Source of the DNA: Deltaproteobacteria bacterium
GTDB taxonomy: Bacteria; Desulfobacterota; Syntrophia; Syntrophales; JACQWR01
Assembly (NCBI GenBank): GCA_016209105.1
Contig: JACQWR010000018.1
Coordinates: 124,001-188,000, forward strand
DNA: 64,000 nucleotides
Reading direction: 5' to 3'
Shown: positions 7,486-15,912 of the stretch, one piece after another
Layout of the letters: the number at the start of each line of letters is the position of its first letter
Position numbering within the stretch: the stretch's first letter is position 1
The notes under the pieces: generated by a model
Database searches by the model: none
Seen by the model: the letters and a program-made list of their open reading frames with translations, nothing else
Told to the model about the DNA's origin: nothing
Position numbers and translations under genes: made by a program

Positions 7486-9975
7486 ATGTCATTAACGTTA
7501 AAAATATCATTTTCATTTTTGATGATTCCGCTTTTTTCTTGTTCGATGGCAACTCCTAATCTTCATGTGGTCAATGGCGAAACTAGAATGACCTTGACGC
7601 AATCAGCCCCTATCTCGAGAGGCGCTGACATCTCCCTCGACGGGCAATATTTATTAACGGGAGGGGTAGGCGTCTTTAGTTATTGGGATATATCAAGGGG
7701 CATGCTGATCAATAGATATTCAGCAAAACTTCCTCAAATAATGGGTACCTATCTCACGACAGGCATTATCCCTGTCGCTTTCGCTTCAACCGGTAAATAT
7801 GCTTTGTCTGGCGGCGAAGAACTGAAGTTATGGGATTTATCATCGGGCAAGGTAATAAGAAAAATCAGTGGTGATCCAGCCAATAGTATTGGCGTTTCAT
7901 CAGACGGGAAAACAGTTTTATCATGCATCGAATCAGAATGGTCTTTCCGTGAAGACAAATTGAACCTGCACGATGTTAGCAGCGGAAATATAATAACGCA
8001 ATGGAACGCACGCAATAGCGGAGGGCTTATAGCCCTGTCACCCGACGGGGAATATGCCATGTCGACCGGAGGCGGAGCCCGCAAATCTGCATGGGAGGAC
8101 AGAGGAGTCATAAATCTATGGAACACATCAAGTGGCAGGCTTGTTAATAGTTTTGCAGGCACAGGAACTACTAAAAGTGTCGGGCATGCGGTCCTCGCTA
8201 TGGCTTTTTCAACAGATGGCAAATACGGTCTTTCAGGTGGAACAGATGGTTCTGTGCGGCTCTGGAGCATTCCTGACGGTGAAGAATTAAAAACAATACG
8301 AGGTCACTCGGGCTTGGTTGGAACCAAGGCAGTCGCTCTTTCCCCCGATGGCAGGCTTATACTATCCGTTGGCGGTTCTGATGGTCTTGCCAAACTGTGG
8401 GATGCCTCCTCCGGATCTCTGATCAGATCATTTATGGTGTCCGATGACCGCTTTGTCGGCGTCAGACGATTAGGCGGGCTTATTAGCGGTTGGGTTGCGT
8501 TTACGCCGGATGGCAAACGAATCATTTACATGGGATCAGATGCATCGTTCCGGATCTTTAATGTTGAAACTGGCGCTGAAGTTGCCACACTGATTGGATT
8601 TGAAAATGGCGAATGGTTGGTAGTTACAGCCGAAGGTTACTATAATGCTTCGGAAAAGGGCGCTCAATATCTGAACGTAAATTATGAAGGAAAGAACTAT
8701 AGCGTGGACCAGTTTTATGATGTTTTCTATCGCCCGGATATCGTGGCGGCTAAACTCAATGGACAAGATATCAGCAGTCTTATTTCCGTCACCATGAAGG
8801 ATGCGGCAAAAAGCCCACCCCCTTTGGTCGAAGTTACTTCGCAAACAGTCAGTGCCGACCAGAAAAAGACTAAAGTCTGCTATAAAGTCAATAGCACCGG
8901 TGGTGGTATTGGTGAGGTACGGTTATTTCATAACGGCAAGCTTATCCAGTCTGATGGCTTTTACAGAGAAATGGCCAAGTCTTCTTCAGACAAAACCCAA
9001 CTTGCATCCCTCGATGGCAAGACCATCTATGAGGACATGAGAAGCATCATGGTCAAAGGGACTGTTGACACACCCGTTGTCCGCCAAACTAAAGGTGATG
9101 CGGTTGAGACCTGCACCGAGGTGGAAGCTGTTGCCGGAGAGAACGAGATGAGCGTGACGGCCTTCAACAAAAGCAACACAGTCCAGAGCTCTATGAAGAC
9201 AATCAACTTCCGTTCCGATCTCAAGCCGGAAGAACCACATCTCTATCTTCTGTCCGTCGGCATTGACAAATACAGAAACGAAAAGGATAATTTGAAGTAT
9301 GCTGTGAAGGATGCCGGAGATATAACGGACCGTCTCCTCAAACAGTCTAAGACACTTTACAAGCCCAACAACATCCACTATGAACTTCTGACCAACGGGC
9401 AGGGCACAAGGGAAAACATCACCAGAAAGATCGATGAACTTTCCATGGTCATCAAGCCGACAGATGGTTTCATCCTATTCGTGGCAGGACATGGAGTCCT
9501 GTTACAGAACCAATACTATATGCTGACACACGATTACGACGGAACTATCAATGAGAAGAACACAATCAGCTCCAATGCCATTATCGATATGTCAAAGAAG
9601 ATTAAATCTTTAAGTCAGCTTTTCATCTTCGATACATGTCATGCAGGGGGCGTGGACACGATCATCAGCGGTCTTTACGATGCAAGGATGTCGGTTCTTG
9701 CCAAGAAGATGGGGCTGCACATTTATGCATCAGCCAATGATAGGCAGGCAGCGATTGACGGTTACAAGAACAACGGCCTTTTCACGTATACCCTGCTGGA
9801 TGGATTAGATAACAACAGGCAGGCCGATAAATATAAAGACGGCACGGTCAGCATAGCAGGGCTAGGTGAATATTCCAAGAAGATGACAACGAGCATCTCC
9901 AAACAGATCGGCCACAGCCAGACGCCTCTGATCATCAATTTTGGGAAGGACAGCCCGATATATAAATTGCAGTGA
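7486..9975 (+). CDS. Exported WD40-repeat protein with C-terminal caspase (peptidase C14) domain
   Basis: The 829-residue protein begins with a short hydrophobic signal ending in the lipobox-like LFSC (Cys about 19), so it is probably a lipoprotein. About seven WD40-type repeats (for example LSPDGRLILSVGGSDG...KLWDA) fill residues 40-365, enough for one propeller. A linker containing DQFYDVFYRPDIV and an EVRLFHNGKLIQSDGFY region follow. The caspase-like domain starts near residue 585 (LYLLSVGIDKYR), with catalytic candidates H669 in AGHG and C718 in DTCHAG. The substrate is unknown. Its base composition is visibly more AT-rich than the trp genes. A larger paralogue begins at 60968. The domain assignment is firm; a role in defence or cell death would be speculative. 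Confidence 0.88.
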   Translation: MSLTLKISFSFLMIPLFSCSMATPNLHVVNGETRMTLTQSAPISRGADISLDGQYLLTGGVGVFSYWDISRGMLINRYSAKLPQIMGTYLTTGIIPVAFASTGKYALSGGEELKLWDLSSGKVIRKISGDPANSIGVSSDGKTVLSCIESEWSFREDKLNLHDVSSGNIITQWNARNSGGLIALSPDGEYAMSTGGGARKSAWEDRGVINLWNTSSGRLVNSFAGTGTTKSVGHAVLAMAFSTDGKYGLSGGTDGSVRLWSIPDGEELKTIRGHSGLVGTKAVALSPDGRLILSVGGSDGLAKLWDASSGSLIRSFMVSDDRFVGVRRLGGLISGWVAFTPDGKRIIYMGSDASFRIFNVETGAEVATLIGFENGEWLVVTAEGYYNASEKGAQYLNVNYEGKNYSVDQFYDVFYRPDIVAAKLNGQDISSLISVTMKDAAKSPPPLVEVTSQTVSADQKKTKVCYKVNSTGGGIGEVRLFHNGKLIQSDGFYREMAKSSSDKTQLASLDGKTIYEDMRSIMVKGTVDTPVVRQTKGDAVETCTEVEAVAGENEMSVTAFNKSNTVQSSMKTINFRSDLKPEEPHLYLLSVGIDKYRNEKDNLKYAVKDAGDITDRLLKQSKTLYKPNNIHYELLTNGQGTRENITRKIDELSMVIKPTDGFILFVAGHGVLLQNQYYMLTHDYDGTINEKNTISSNAIIDMSKKIKSLSQLFIFDTCHAGGVDTIISGLYDARMSVLAKKMGLHIYASANDRQAAIDGYKNNGLFTYTLLDGLDNNRQADKYKDGTVSIAGLGEYSKKMTTSISKQIGHSQTPLIINFGKDSPIYKLQ

Positions 9976-10059
9976 ACGTTTCAATTGTTAATCCTCAATC
10001 GTTTTATATATTGTTAATGCTTTGTTAGTGGGTGAACAAGAGAAGTACGCAAGAACCGG

Positions 10060-10257
10060 ATGAACGAAATCACGAAAGTGCTCACCATTATCGCGACCAT
10101 CTTCATTCCCCTTACCTTCATCGTGGGTCTCTACGGCATGAACTTCAAATACATGCCCGAGCTCGAATTACGTTGGGGATACTTCGCCGTCTGGCTTGTC
10201 ATGATCTCCGTCGTGATCTTCATGCTGTTCTATTTCAAAAGAAAAAAATGGCTCTGA
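10060..10257 (+). pseudogene. Detached 3' end of a second corA copy
   Basis: It encodes 65 residues nearly identical to the CorA C-terminus (two substitutions, M to T and A to S), including GMNFKYMPEL and KRKKWL, but nothing of the cytosolic domain. Of eight base differences from corA, six are third-codon and synonymous. That is the pattern expected if the copy diverged while still part of a working gene. Homology continues to about 10310. A start ATG happens to be present, but a channel cannot be made from this piece. Confidence 0.9.
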
Positions 10258-10497
10258 CAGACGGCTGAAAAAATTATCAGGTTCATCCGGTTGATGCGTA
10301 TAGTTTCCTGAACTCGGTAGGTCTCATTTTACTGGGGCATGCAAGGAGTCAATTGGTAATTATTAAAATGCAATACCAAGAGAAAACTGATATATGAGGC
10401 GAAATATTGTGGCACTATCGGGAAGCCGGTCGGTAAACGGAGAAAACCTAAATTAAGCTGTCGTATCGAGAGAACCAGTCTACTCGACTTGAAAATT
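10258..10497. other. Gap before the methyltransferase gene
   Basis: The first 50 bases continue the homology with the sequence after corA. The remainder is AT-rich, with no recognisable gene, and presumably holds the promoter of the restriction-modification pair. I could not pick out a convincing promoter. Confidence 0.5.
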
Positions 10498-12498
10498 ATG
10501 AGCAGCACGCAATTAAAACTCAATTTTCCCAATGTCGAACGCAAATCCATCGCCCCGTCGGCAGCTGTGGCTATCGATTCTTTTTTTCCTGAAGAGGATG
10601 CTAACAAGCTTGCCCAGATCGAGTCGTATAACAAGCACCTGTTCCGTCCCAATACATATCTTCACAAATGGTGGGCCAGACGTTCCGGCGTTACATTCCG
10701 TTATATCCTCAAGCAACTCTCATCGGAATCGGATCTGCGTAATTTTTATACCCCGGGAGGCCTTGAAGGCCTGACCATCCTGGATCCGATGATGGGAGGG
10801 GCAACGACCTTGCATGAGGCTATCAGACTTGGCGCCAATGTCGTCGGCTATGACGTTGATCCGATACCTATCCTACAGGCGCGCGCCTCGCTGACCGGGA
10901 TCAGCGTTCAAGAAAAACAAGTAGCGTTCAATACATTTCTTGAAAAACTGGATCAAAAACTATCCCCCTATTTCGAAACGTCATGCCCGGATTGTCCTGA
11001 AAAAAGCGATATGCAATTTCTGCTTTATGGCCATAGAAGACGGATCGATAAGGACGAAGCAATTTTCGTTGATTCCTTCACCCTGCGCGCGGAAACAAAT
11101 GGAGACAAGAAAACAATCCTCGATTTTTATCCTTCCTTGGAAGTCACACGCGAGAACAGAACTTGGTCATTGATCGACAAGGATGAAGCCAGAAAAAGAG
11201 GAATACTCGATAAAAATTCAGAGCTTTTGGACATCCCCTTTGTGGATCGTTATGTTCCCCTAGTCATGATGGGGAAATGTGCGCATCACGGTCAGTTCTT
11301 CAAGGCACCTGATGTCAGGGATATTCAGAACATCAATGCTGCATCTCAGGTAACCAACCTGATCATTTCCGGCATAAATGGATTTAGAGTTCCTCAAGGC
11401 CCTAAATCCAGTGATCTAATTGCCCGGGGTGTGACGAATTTTTTTGAATTGTTTTCTCACCGTCAACTCATTTATCTTTCCGAGGCGAAACGGTGCATTG
11501 ACGAAGCAGCCCCCGAACATAGGTTGTGGCTGGCGCTGCTCGTATCCACATCTTTAGAATTTAACTCCATGCTATGTGGATACAAGGGTGGTGATCAGCG
11601 AAGGCCAGGAGCCATACGCCACGTTTTTTCCCATCATGCCTACTCCTTTCCCTGCACAGCATTGGAGAACAATCCTGTCTTTAAGGCCAAGACATCCGGC
11701 ACACTACGTAATTTATTTGAGAAGCGCATTTTAAATGCCGGGAAATGGGCACAGGCGCCGATCGAGCGGCGCTGGTCAGGTGCCAGATTGGACAAGGTCA
11801 TTATTGATGGTGAGTTGGATATGGGTCAGGAATGTGAGACACTAAATGAGTTTACAGGAAAAACGCGATCCTTCATGGTCATGCAAAATGATTCCTCTGT
11901 GCTTCCCTTGCCTGATCAATCCATTGATTATGTCGTCACCGATCCTCCTTATTTTGATAATGTCCAGTACAGTGACCTGTCACATTTTTTCCGCTGCTGG
12001 CTCCGCTGGTTTTTGCCGGACCAGGCCAACTGGCAATACCAACCGCTCCTGTCCGCTGTTGCCGAATCCAAGGAAAATGAAGCAAAATTCGGCGGTATCC
12101 TGACTAAAGTTTGGCAGGAATGCCACCGCGTTCTTGTCAGGCCACACGGCAGATTGATCTTTACTTACCATCACTGGCGTGCTGCTGCCTGGTCACAACT
12201 CGCCATTGCCCTTGCCAGTGCGCACTTTCGGCTGATGAATGGCTACATCGTTCACTCGGAAAATCCGATTTCCGTCCACATCAGAAGCCTTCGTGCCCTC
12301 AAGCACGACACAATTCTTGTGCTAAAGCCTTGCGATGATGATGACACAAGGCAATGGGAAAAACCGGAAAGGATAAAGATGGACGACAGCGCGTCATTCT
12401 GCCGTGGGTGTACACAATACCTGGGCTGGATATTGGACCATGATTTTGATCATGAAAAGATCTGTCTTTTATGGAAAGACTTCATCGGGAGTGACTAA
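10498..12498 (+). CDS. Large DNA methyltransferase (COG1743/DUF1156-like)
   Basis: Predicted AdoMet-dependent amino-methyltransferase. The N-terminal NTYLHKWWARR (about 52-62) is typical of DUF1156-type methylases. The AdoMet-binding motif is LDPMMGGATT (95-104) followed by GYDVDP. The catalytic motif is DPPY at 482-485, followed by FDNVQYSDLSHFF. CPDC near 155 and CRGC near the C-terminus may bind zinc. At 666 residues it is shorter than many relatives. A TTG at 10489 could add three codons, but ATG 10498 is preferred. Its stop overlaps the next start by one base, coupling it to a NotI-like nuclease, so it is most simply that enzyme's protective methylase. The specificity is unknown. Confidence 0.8.
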   Translation: MSSTQLKLNFPNVERKSIAPSAAVAIDSFFPEEDANKLAQIESYNKHLFRPNTYLHKWWARRSGVTFRYILKQLSSESDLRNFYTPGGLEGLTILDPMMGGATTLHEAIRLGANVVGYDVDPIPILQARASLTGISVQEKQVAFNTFLEKLDQKLSPYFETSCPDCPEKSDMQFLLYGHRRRIDKDEAIFVDSFTLRAETNGDKKTILDFYPSLEVTRENRTWSLIDKDEARKRGILDKNSELLDIPFVDRYVPLVMMGKCAHHGQFFKAPDVRDIQNINAASQVTNLIISGINGFRVPQGPKSSDLIARGVTNFFELFSHRQLIYLSEAKRCIDEAAPEHRLWLALLVSTSLEFNSMLCGYKGGDQRRPGAIRHVFSHHAYSFPCTALENNPVFKAKTSGTLRNLFEKRILNAGKWAQAPIERRWSGARLDKVIIDGELDMGQECETLNEFTGKTRSFMVMQNDSSVLPLPDQSIDYVVTDPPYFDNVQYSDLSHFFRCWLRWFLPDQANWQYQPLLSAVAESKENEAKFGGILTKVWQECHRVLVRPHGRLIFTYHHWRAAAWSQLAIALASAHFRLMNGYIVHSENPISVHIRSLRALKHDTILVLKPCDDDDTRQWEKPERIKMDDSASFCRGCTQYLGWILDHDFDHEKICLLWKDFIGSD

Positions 12499-13415
12499 TG
12501 GCAAAATACCCTTCAGAGATTTTCGGATACTATCTGCGGAACATGTCACCAGAAGCCGAGGAGAAACGGAGAAAGTACTGGTGTCCGTTCCATGAATCAC
12601 AGTGCTACAAGCAGAGCCGGCTTATCGATTATCCATTTGGCGTCTGCACAGCGCACGTGGATGGACAGGAGATTGCCTTATGTCCCCGACGTTTTCTAGA
12701 GAAGAATAAGGTTTTCCAGAATATTGCGATTTCCCAGTTCGGAACAAGCAACAATGTCCTCGTTTTTTCCGAGGTTGGTTTGCCGGGTATAGGGAATTTT
12801 GATTTCGTGATGGTTCGACATAAACCATTAAGTACTCACGTGGAGGACTTTGTTGCCATAGAGTTTCAAACGGGCCAAACAACGAGTACCGGCAAATTGG
12901 TCGAAGGTTTTAAGGCCTTTATGAAAGATCGCGGTTTACGAGTAAATGCTTCATATCCTTTTGGAATCAATATGTATGATATCTGGAAAAGAACGTTCAC
13001 CCAAATCCTCAATAAGGGCATCATCATGGAAAAGTGGAGGAAGAAGATATTCTGGGTAGTTCAAGATCCGGTATTCAATTACTTCCAAAAAAAGTTCCGG
13101 TTAACTGACATGGGTTATAACAAAAGCCATTGTTCCGTATTTTCCCTTTATGACCTTAAAGAAAATGGCCAGCATCTTGATCTGCTTCCAACAAGGATGT
13201 TCTCCTCAACAGTGGACGCCCTATTTGACGCCTTTCGTAGGAATGACGACATCCCCCCGGTCGAGAAATTTGTGGAACGGCTTGAAGCAAAATTGGGCGG
13301 CGACATTAAGATAGCCCTTCATCTGAGTCATGAAAAGGCACCTGCAAAGTTCGATGCCCCGAAACCCGGCCCCACAGGTCGGGTGCGAGAACCATCAGAT
13401 GAATCCATCGGCTGA
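12498..13415 (+). CDS. NotI-like restriction endonuclease
   Basis: The N-terminal region carries four cysteines (C29 in YWCPF, C36, C50 in FGVC, C62 in LCP) spaced like the iron-binding Cys4 fold of the NotI family. The likely PD-(D/E)xK core follows: D101 in GNFDFV and E121-F-Q123 in AIEFQTGQT, an E-x-Q variant of the usual motif. The 305-residue length is in range. It overlaps the methylase stop by one base, as in a coupled type II restriction-modification pair. Assignment is from remembered family features; the recognition sequence cannot be read from this. The last 25 residues look disordered. Confidence 0.7.
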   Translation: MAKYPSEIFGYYLRNMSPEAEEKRRKYWCPFHESQCYKQSRLIDYPFGVCTAHVDGQEIALCPRRFLEKNKVFQNIAISQFGTSNNVLVFSEVGLPGIGNFDFVMVRHKPLSTHVEDFVAIEFQTGQTTSTGKLVEGFKAFMKDRGLRVNASYPFGINMYDIWKRTFTQILNKGIIMEKWRKKIFWVVQDPVFNYFQKKFRLTDMGYNKSHCSVFSLYDLKENGQHLDLLPTRMFSSTVDALFDAFRRNDDIPPVEKFVERLEAKLGGDIKIALHLSHEKAPAKFDAPKPGPTGRVREPSDESIG

Positions 13416-13495
13416 TTCTCCATGCCAGTCGTTCCGTTATCGCAGCAATATCATGAAAAAGAAACTGCGGTCGTGAAAGAGTCTTTTACAGGCTG

Positions 13496-13612
13496 TTATT
13501 CTTTGAAGCCGTATTTCTTGAGCTTGTAGCGCAACATGCGTTCGCTGATGCCGAGGATTTCAGCCGCCTTTGTCTGGTGGCTGCCCGCCTTCGCCACTGC
13601 ATCAGTAATGAG
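13496..13612 (-). pseudogene. Detached 3' end of an NtrC-type regulator gene
   Basis: On the minus strand this encodes 38 residues ending in [23 protein letters not shown] then a stop: the Fis-type DNA-binding helices of the regulator at 14466-15830. An 84-base stretch is identical between the two copies. Differences cluster upstream, and the stop codon differs (TAA here, TGA there). Homology ends just before the vapC stop. It is a remnant, not a gene. Confidence 0.88.
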
Positions 13613-13642
13613 CGTCCGGTGGATTGAGTGGTTGGCCGTTTC

Positions 13643-14017
13643 TTATTTCCTGGGGAAATACTTCACATTACTTATTTTTTTAAAATCTGAATCCTGAGTC
13701 CAGAGAATGGCTTTGAATTCCTGCGCCGTTGCAAGAATGATACTGTCCGCCATTGGGAGATTATGTTCTATGCTGAGTTTTGAAGCAGCGATTGCCAACG
13801 GTGCGTTCAGATCCACAACTGTTCCTTTTTGCATGGCAACAACCGCCTGTAGTGCTTCATTTTCAGTGGACTCCCGGAGAATGACCTTGAAGACCTCGTA
13901 TATCGTTACCGTTGGGACAACAAGCAACGCCGAATCACTTAGTGGGGCCAGGAAATGCTTGGCATTAGGCGCATCTGCGAAGTATGCAAGCCAGCCGGAA
14001 GAATCTACGATATTCAT
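13643..14017 (-). CDS. PIN-domain toxin (VapC family)
   Basis: A 124-residue PIN-domain ribonuclease, probably the toxin of a toxin-antitoxin pair. The expected acidic residues are present: D5 in VDSSGW, E41, D91 in MADSII, and D109/D111 in TQDSDF. Its ATG overlaps the end of the AbrB-type antitoxin gene by four bases. VapC toxins cleave tRNA or rRNA; the target here is unknown. The stop lies 30 bases from the detached regulator tail. Confidence 0.87.
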   Translation of the reverse strand: MNIVDSSGWLAYFADAPNAKHFLAPLSDSALLVVPTVTIYEVFKVILRESTENEALQAVVAMQKGTVVDLNAPLAIAASKLSIEHNLPMADSIILATAQEFKAILWTQDSDFKKISNVKYFPRK

Positions 14018-14220
14018 AGTCTATCTTCCTCTCTTTTGAATTCAGTATTGATGCCCTTGAGGAATCCACGGAGCTCTTTGATATCGCGTTCCGGTATAAG
14101 TTCAATACGTCCGGCGTACTCGACAACCTGCATTTTTTGGCCTGGACGAAGATTCAATGCCTCCCTAACTGTTTTTGGTATAACGACTTGATATTTTGGT
14201 GATACGATTACTGATTGCAT
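14014..14220 (-). CDS. AbrB/SpoVT-type antitoxin (VapB)
   Basis: A 68-residue protein with the swapped-hairpin AbrB fold signature: VSPKYQVVIPKTVREALNLRPGQ followed by VVEYAGRIELIP. It is expected to neutralise the adjoining PIN toxin with its C-terminal tail and to repress its own promoter. The AT-rich stretch at 14225-14290 is the likely promoter and operator. Confidence 0.87.
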   Translation of the reverse strand: MQSVIVSPKYQVVIPKTVREALNLRPGQKMQVVEYAGRIELIPERDIKELRGFLKGINTEFKREEDRL

Positions 14221-14306
14221 GATAATACCTCCATCGATCTATTTTGTATTACGATATCATGATCGATATGGTTTTGTCAATTCTATTGATGGCTAATGAT
14301 GATGGG

Positions 14307-14427
14307 CTCGTAAAAAGTCCCTCAAACTGTCATACCGGCGAAAGCCGGTATCCACAAATAGTTAAAAACACTGGATTCCGGGTCAAGCCCGGAATGACAA
14401 AAGACGCAAATGACGACTTTTCACGAG
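14307..14427. repeat. MITE-like element with terminal inverted repeats
   Basis: The left end CTCGTAAAAAGTC (14307-14319) is matched by the inverted right end GACTTTTCACGAG (14415-14427) with one mismatch. Inside are two hairpin-forming pieces, around ACCGGCGAAAGCCGGT and TTCCGGGTCAAGCCCGGAA. Similar CCGG-rich palindromic elements are scattered in many proteobacterial genomes. It occupies the gap between vapB and the regulator gene and has no coding capacity. Confidence 0.75.
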
Positions 14428-14465
14428 GTCGTCAATGATTATACAGATTGCATAAAACGAAGCCG

Positions 14466-15830
14466 TCATTCCTTGAAGCCGTATTTCTTGAGCTTGTAGC
14501 GCAACATGCGTTCGCTGATGCCGAGGATTTCAGCCGCCTTTGTCTGGTGGTTGACCGCCTTCGCCATCGCATCGGCGATAAGCCTGCGTTCCAAGTCGTC
14601 CAGCGCGCCCCTGAGCAGGCTCTCACATGCCGCTTGCCCGTCGGAAAGGGCGCCCTCTCCCTCGCCGAAGGGGAGATCTTCGAGGGACAGAACTTCGTCC
14701 CGGGAAATTACGACGGCCCGTTCGATAATGTTTTCCAACTCCCGGACATTGCCCGGATAATCATACTTCAGAAGAAGGTCCCGCGCCTCGCTGCTCAGGC
14801 CCATAACGGCTTTGCCGTTTTCAGAGGAAAACCGTTTGATAAAATGATCAATTAAAACAGGAACGTCTTCTTTTCTCTCCCGTAAGGAGGGAACGGCCAT
14901 CGTCACTACGTTTAGCCGGTAAAACAGGTCTTCCCGGAAAATGCCCTCCTTGACCTTGCTTTCCAGGTCCCTGTTGGTGGCGCTGATGATCCGCACATCG
15001 GAATGAATGGTCTGGTTTCCGCCGAGCCGTTGAAACTCCCGTTCCTGGAGAAACCGGAGCAGCTTCACCTGGAGCGACAGGGAAAGCTCGCCGATCTCGT
15101 CGAGAAAGAGCGTGCCGCCGTCCGCCTCTTCGAACCTGCCGATACGCCGCGCGGATGCCCCGGTGAATGCCCCTTTTTCATGGCCGAACAGCTCACTGTC
15201 GAGCAGATTTTCGTGCAAGGCGCCGCAATTTACGACAATAATGGGATTCCCGGATCGCGGACTTAAGTTGTGAATCAGTCTCGCCAGGAGCTCCTTGCCC
15301 GTGCCGCTTTCCCCCTGGAGAAGCACGGTGGCGCGGCTGGTGGCAACCCTTCCGGCCATATTGATCAGTTCCTGCATCTTTCGGCTCCGGTAGATGATCC
15401 GGTCTGTCGTAACGCCCTTCTCCCCCAACTCCTGGCGCATCATCTCGTTTTCCCTGATGAGCGTGCGCCGCTCGGCAACGCGATCAACCAGGATCAGGAG
15501 TTCATCAAATTCGATAGGTTTCGTAATATAATCTATAGCGCCGGCCTTCATGGCATCCACGGCAGTCTCTATCGTTCCGTAGGCGGTGATAATCACCACG
15601 TCTATTTCATGGTTGATGCGTTTTATCTCCTTCAGCACCTCCATGCCGTCCATGCCGGGCATCTTATAATCAAGGAGAACGATATCGAAGTGTTCGCCAC
15701 GGACACGCTGAACGGCCCGATTTCCGTTTTCCGCTTCCGAAACCGTGTGGCCCTCCCTGATCAGGAAATCACGCAGCATTTTCCGCTGTGACTCGCCGTC
15801 CTCAACAACAAGAATATTCAGCTTTTTCAT
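14466..15830 (-). CDS. Sigma-54-dependent response regulator (NtrC family)
   Basis: A 454-residue transcription activator. The receiver domain is 1-120 with phospho-acceptor D54 (VLLDYKMPG). The AAA+ domain has Walker A GESGTGKE (173-180), the sigma-54-contacting GAFTGA loop (220-225) and Walker B LFLDEIGE (241-248). A Fis-type helix-turn-helix covers about 415-454. It should activate sigma-54 promoters when phosphorylated by the sensor kinase encoded just upstream. The target genes are not evident. Its 3' end is repeated at 13496-13612. Confidence 0.95.
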   Translation of the reverse strand: MKKLNILVVEDGESQRKMLRDFLIREGHTVSEAENGNRAVQRVRGEHFDIVLLDYKMPGMDGMEVLKEIKRINHEIDVVIITAYGTIETAVDAMKAGAIDYITKPIEFDELLILVDRVAERRTLIRENEMMRQELGEKGVTTDRIIYRSRKMQELINMAGRVATSRATVLLQGESGTGKELLARLIHNLSPRSGNPIIVVNCGALHENLLDSELFGHEKGAFTGASARRIGRFEEADGGTLFLDEIGELSLSLQVKLLRFLQEREFQRLGGNQTIHSDVRIISATNRDLESKVKEGIFREDLFYRLNVVTMAVPSLRERKEDVPVLIDHFIKRFSSENGKAVMGLSSEARDLLLKYDYPGNVRELENIIERAVVISRDEVLSLEDLPFGEGEGALSDGQAACESLLRGALDDLERRLIADAMAKAVNHQTKAAEILGISERMLRYKLKKYGFKE

Positions 15831-15912
15831 GATGGCATACCCTTCTCCGATCCGCGTTCAGGCGGGACAAACCAAAGGATGCGGCATTCGTCGTCGCGAC
15901 GGCCGCCACTCT

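Noticed and set aside
10032-10268. 78-codon frame overlapping the corA remnant
   Set aside because: It is another reading frame of the duplicated corA tail, whose genuine frame is 10060-10257.
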